Shown here: positions 8,263-11,794 of the stretch, one piece after another
How the letters are laid out: the number at the start of each line of letters is the position of its first letter
Numbering within the stretch: the stretch's first letter is position 1
Source: Verrucomicrobiales bacterium
GTDB lineage: Bacteria > Verrucomicrobiota > Verrucomicrobiae > Limisphaerales > UBA9464
DNA: 11,794 bases
Direction: 5' to 3'
NCBI GenBank assembly: GCA_005789375.1
Contig: SXXZ01000253.1
Location: forward strand, 1 to 11,794
The notes under the pieces: generated by a model
Seen by the model: only the letters and a program-made list of their open reading frames with translations
Databases searched by the model: none
Told to the model about the DNA's origin: nothing
Position numbers and translations under genes: made by a program

Positions 8263-11200
8263 GTGATCCACAGCATCCCAAGACGACTCGGATTCTGGCT
8301 CGCAGCCCTTTGGGCTTCGGTGCTGTTGCTGTCTGCTGCAGCCACCTCGTCGGGCTCGGGGGATCCGCTGGGACGGAGCGCGGTGGTTTTGCTGCGCGAT
8401 GAATGTTTTTCCTGCCACGGCGAAACCAAGCAGAAGGCTGGGCTTTCGTTACTGACCCGCGAGCAGGTGCTCAAGGGCAGCGAGGAGGGGCCAGTGGTGA
8501 TCGAGGGACGGCCGAAGGATAGCCGACTACTAGAGGTAGTCCTTCTGGGAGCCGATCCGCACATGCCGCCCCGGAAGCAATTGGCTCCCGGACAAATCCA
8601 AACCCTCCGCGACTGGATTCGCCGCGGGCTGCCTTGGGATGCCCGTGTCCTGAGTGACGAGCCTGCTTCGAGGCCGGTGTCGCTGGAGTTGGCCGCCCCC
8701 TCCTTCCGACCGGTGGCCGCCTTGGCCCTCGACCCGGCGGGACATCGATTGGCGGTGGCGCGCAGGGGTGGGATCGATATTCATGACTTGCAGAAGCCGG
8801 GGTTTCCTCGAGTGGCGCGGTCGGTCGGCTCCGTGGATCCGGTGGAATCGCTGGCCTGGAGCCGAGATGGCCGCCAGTTGGCCTCGGGATCCTTTCGACG
8901 GGTGCGGTTCTGGAACCCGGAGACCCTCACGGTCGAGCGGGAAATCGTGAATGGCCTTTCGGGGCGGGTGATGAGTGTGGAGTTTTCTGCCGATGGGTCG
9001 CAGTTGGCCCTCGGTGACGGAGGGGGCGGTCTTCCGGGTTATCTGCGGTTGGTGAGCGTGGCGGACGGTCGGATTCAGCGCTCCTGGAAGGCTCACGCCG
9101 ACTCCATCTTTGATCTGGAGTTCAGCCGGGATGGCTCCCGATTGCTTTCGGCCGGCGGTGACGCGCTCATCAAGGTTTGGGATACGGCCAAGGCGACACC
9201 GATCGCCGTGCTGGAAGGTCATACTTCTCAGGTGATGGCCGCTGCTTTTAACACCAACGCCACCCAGGTGGTCAGCGGTGGGACCGACCGGCAGCTCAAG
9301 GTTTGGGATATCGCTACCCGCGAGAAGATTGTCACGCTGGGCGATTCCATGGCGGCGATCACTGCCGTGGCTTGGCCGGGCGATAGCGCCTCGGTTTGGG
9401 CTGCCACCGATCGAGGGACCATTGATCGATATTCTCAGCTCAAGTCCCACACGGGCGAACAAAGTTCGGCCACCGCGGAGCATCGACGGGTGGCGCAATT
9501 GCTGCCGGTGGTGTTCAGCATGGCGGTCACGCCAGATGGTCAGAGGGTCGCTGCCGGTGACTTGGACGGGTTGGTCCGGATTTGGGATGCGCAAGGCAAG
9601 GTCTTGGGAGAGGTGAGCATGGCCTTGGAGTCGACGACCCCGACGACCCCGCAGACAGTGGCCACGAAAGTGCCGCCGCCAAGCTTTGTGCGCGATGTGT
9701 TGCCCGCACTCAATCAGGCCGGATGCGCCTCAGGCGGTTGCCATTCCAAGCCAGAAGGTCAGAGCGGCTTCAAACTGTCCGTTTTTTCCTACGACCCCCT
9801 CAGCGACTATGCCGAAATTGTCCGGGATGCCCGCAGCCGGCGGGTGTTTCCGGCAGCCCCGGAAGAGAGCTTGATCCTCCTCAAGGCCCTGACACGGGTG
9901 CCGCACGAGGGCGGGCAGCGTTTTCAGCCGGGATCCCCGACCCACCAATTGCTAACCCGCTGGATTCGCGCAGGCATGCCCTATGCGTTGACCAATGAGC
10001 CCGTGTTGCAGTCGGTTGCGGTGTTTCCGGCCGAGGGGCGGTATCGCAAGAGCGGACAGCAGCGACTGAAGGTCGAAGCGCGTTATTCTGATGGGAGCGT
10101 CCGCGATGTCACGCGTCTGGCCGCCTACGATTCGAGCGACAAGGAGTTGGCCCGCGTGGATGAGACGGGTCGGGTTTCCATCGGCAAGCTGACGGGGCAG
10201 GGTGTGGTGGTGGCTCGCTACATGGGGTTGGTGGCTGCCTCTTCACTCATGGTGCCGGCCGACAAGGTGCTCAAACCCAAGGTCTATGCGGCCATTCCCA
10301 CCAATAATTTCATCGATGGACTGGCTCTGGCGCAGTTCCAGCGTTTGGGGCTGTTGCCTTCCGATCTCTGTACCGATGCGGAATTTCTCCGGCGGGCCAA
10401 GCTGGACGCCGTTGGTCTCCTACCCACGCCGGAAGAGGTGCGTGCATTCTTGGCTGATCCTTCGCCGGACAAGCGCCAGCGGTTCATTGATACGATTCTG
10501 GAGCATCCGGCCTATGCCGATTACTGGGCCAACCAGTGGGCCGACCTCTTGCGGCCGAATCCCGATCGAGTGGGCGTGAAGAGCGTGTTCCTGCTCGATC
10601 AGTGGTTGCGCGAAGCGTTCCGAGCCAATCGGCCTTATGATCAGTTTGTTCGAGATATCCTGATGGCCGAAGGGTCGAACCATCGGGCAGGTCCGGCCGT
10701 GGTTTACCGCGACCGTCGGGATCCGCCGGAACTGACCACACAGTTCAGCCAGTTGTTCTTGGGCACCCGACTGGAGTGCGCCAAGTGTCACCACCATCCG
10801 AATGAAAAATGGAGTCAGGATGATTTCTACCAACTGGCCGCTTACTTCGGTCCGGTGAAGCAGAAGGGGGCGGGTTTGTCCCCGCCAATTTCGGCAGGAT
10901 CTGAGACCTTTTATTTTGCGCCGGGAGGCGAGGTGAAGCACCCGGTGAGCGGAGTGGCAATGACCCCACGACCACCGGAGGGACCTGAACTCCCGAAGTC
11001 CGAATCTCGGGATCCACGGCGTCATTTGGCCGATTGGCTGACGGCTCCGGAGAACCCCTTCTTTGCCAAGGCGGCGGTGAACCGAGTGTGGGGACGTTTT
11101 TTTGGACGGGGTCTGGTTCATCCGGTGGATGATTTCCGCAGTTCCAACCCGTGTGTGAACCCGGCGTTGCTGGAGGCGTTGGCCGCAGATTTCGCCTCGC

Positions 11201-11787
11201 ATGGCTACGACCTAAAACACCTGCTGCGGACCGTGATGGCCTCGCGGACCTACCAACTGAGTTCGGTGCCCAACGCCACCAACCTGGGCGACACTCGGCA
11301 GTTTTCCCGTTCCTACCGCCGTCGACTTCCCGCCGAGGTGCTGGTGGATGCGGTGACCGACGCCACCGGGGTGCCGGAGACCTTTTCCGCGGTGCCTCCC
11401 GGCGGACGGGCCATGCAGACTTGGAGTTACAAGATCGCGTCGCATTTCTTGGACGCCTTTGGACGCCCCAATTCCAGCAGTGATTGTCCGTGTGAGCGCG
11501 ATGCCCAATTGAGCGTCGTTCAAAGCCTGCACTTGATGAATTCGAAGATCTTGCAGTCCAAACTGGCTGATCCCAAGGGGCGGGTCCGCCAACTGGCGGC
11601 TAGTGATCGTAGCGAAGCCGAAGTGGTGAGCGAGGTGTACTTGCTTCTGCTCAACCGTCTGCCTTCGGAGTCGGAGCGTCAGTCGGCGCTGCGTGCGTTC
11701 ACCCTGCCGAGCGCCACCCGACAAACCGCGGTGGAGGATGTCTTCTGGGCGCTGCTCAACTCCCCTGAATTTGTGCTGAACCATTGA
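8263..11787 (+). CDS. Secreted multidomain protein: Planctomycete cytochrome C, WD40, CX4CH module, BIG domain, DUF1549, DUF1553
   Basis: A predicted exported protein of 1174 residues from GTG 8263, or 1190 from TTG 8215. An in-frame TGA at 8209 excludes earlier starts. GTG 8263 is preferred because it gives a compact signal peptide (RR at 7-8, hydrophobic 11-24, cleavage near A27). Order from 8263: PSCyt1-type cytochrome with CFSCH (48-52) and the MPP of a likely axial methionine (M101); WD40 repeats (about 145-445, with KVWDT and KVWDI ends); a TP-rich linker; a second cytochrome-like module with CX4CH (488-494, CASGGCH); an Ig-like BIG domain (about 584-664); DUF1549 (about 680-869) holding CAKCH (839-843); DUF1553 (about 913-1171) with CPCERD (1075-1080). 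These domains mark large Planctomycetota and Verrucomicrobiota proteins. Haem attachment outside the cytoplasm is inferred; substrate and reaction are unknown. It probably belongs to the operon of the two FG-GAP genes. Confidence 0.93.
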   Translation: MIHSIPRRLGFWLAALWASVLLLSAAATSSGSGDPLGRSAVVLLRDECFSCHGETKQKAGLSLLTREQVLKGSEEGPVVIEGRPKDSRLLEVVLLGADPHMPPRKQLAPGQIQTLRDWIRRGLPWDARVLSDEPASRPVSLELAAPSFRPVAALALDPAGHRLAVARRGGIDIHDLQKPGFPRVARSVGSVDPVESLAWSRDGRQLASGSFRRVRFWNPETLTVEREIVNGLSGRVMSVEFSADGSQLALGDGGGGLPGYLRLVSVADGRIQRSWKAHADSIFDLEFSRDGSRLLSAGGDALIKVWDTAKATPIAVLEGHTSQVMAAAFNTNATQVVSGGTDRQLKVWDIATREKIVTLGDSMAAITAVAWPGDSASVWAATDRGTIDRYSQLKSHTGEQSSATAEHRRVAQLLPVVFSMAVTPDGQRVAAGDLDGLVRIWDAQGKVLGEVSMALESTTPTTPQTVATKVPPPSFVRDVLPALNQAGCASGGCHSKPEGQSGFKLSVFSYDPLSDYAEIVRDARSRRVFPAAPEESLILLKALTRVPHEGGQRFQPGSPTHQLLTRWIRAGMPYALTNEPVLQSVAVFPAEGRYRKSGQQRLKVEARYSDGSVRDVTRLAAYDSSDKELARVDETGRVSIGKLTGQGVVVARYMGLVAASSLMVPADKVLKPKVYAAIPTNNFIDGLALAQFQRLGLLPSDLCTDAEFLRRAKLDAVGLLPTPEEVRAFLADPSPDKRQRFIDTILEHPAYADYWANQWADLLRPNPDRVGVKSVFLLDQWLREAFRANRPYDQFVRDILMAEGSNHRAGPAVVYRDRRDPPELTTQFSQLFLGTRLECAKCHHHPNEKWSQDDFYQLAAYFGPVKQKGAGLSPPISAGSETFYFAPGGEVKHPVSGVAMTPRPPEGPELPKSESRDPRRHLADWLTAPENPFFAKAAVNRVWGRFFGRGLVHPVDDFRSSNPCVNPALLEALAADFASHGYDLKHLLRTVMASRTYQLSSVPNATNLGDTRQFSRSYRRRLPAEVLVDAVTDATGVPETFSAVPPGGRAMQTWSYKIASHFLDAFGRPNSSSDCPCERDAQLSVVQSLHLMNSKILQSKLADPKGRVRQLAASDRSEAEVVSEVYLLLLNRLPSESERQSALRAFTLPSATRQTAVEDVFWALLNSPEFVLNH

Positions 11788-11788
11788 A

Positions 11789-11794
11789 ATGAAA
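11789..11794 (+). CDS. Probable first two codons of a downstream gene (cut by the window end)
   Basis: ATGAAA begins one base after the preceding TGA, and only Met-Lys is visible. Such tight spacing fits operon continuation. In Planctomycetota and Verrucomicrobiota a DUF1549/DUF1553 gene is often followed by a DUF1501 gene, so that is the expected product, but nothing in the visible bases tests this. It could also be a chance ATG. Confidence 0.35.

Noticed and set aside
8190..8402. A 70-codon open frame overlapping the start of the cytochrome gene
   Set aside because: It runs in another frame through the signal peptide and the start of the cytochrome domain, and its product shows no recognisable motif.

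Overview
The window (about 60% G+C by eye, not counted) looks like a chromosomal segment from a Verrucomicrobiota or Planctomycetota bacterium, with Verrucomicrobiota preferred. The reasons are the Planctomycete-type cytochrome/DUF1549/DUF1553 protein, the giant secreted FG-GAP/ASPIC-UnbV proteins and the style of the DnaA C-terminus. This assignment rests on family knowledge; no search was run.

Layout, all on the + strand: (1) 1-657, the 3' part of dnaA, from just after Walker B to the stop. (2) 658-802, a 145-bp spacer with a short inverted repeat after dnaA and three copies of TCCGGAG before the next gene. (3) 803-4444, a 1213-residue secreted protein with 13 FG-GAP/VCBS-type DxDxDG calcium loops and two ASPIC/UnbV domains. 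(4) 4441-8172, a 1243-residue tandem paralogue of that protein. Its start overlaps the preceding stop by four bases (ATGA). (5) 8173-8262, a short spacer with no clear terminator and an uncertain start for the next gene. (6) 8263-11787 (alternative start 8215), a large secreted fusion: Planctomycete cytochrome C, WD40 propeller, a CX4CH cytochrome-like module, an Ig-like BIG domain, DUF1549 and DUF1553. The last six bases read ATGAAA, probably the start of another gene. No stretch over 300 bases lacks a gene. I saw no tRNA, rRNA, CRISPR array, insertion sequence or DnaA-box cluster.

How the genes may work together: genes 3, 4 and 6 encode three predicted exported proteins of about 1200 residues each, in the same direction, the first two apparently translationally coupled. 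They are plausibly one operon for a cell-surface or periplasmic assembly: two calcium-stabilised beta-propeller scaffolds and one haem-bearing propeller protein. Proteins with DUF1549/DUF1553 are commonly encoded next to a DUF1501 protein in these phyla, so the gene starting at 11789 may be that partner. The substrate and reaction are not known and I do not assign them. dnaA is presumably a separate unit, and it is not followed here by dnaN as it is in many bacteria.
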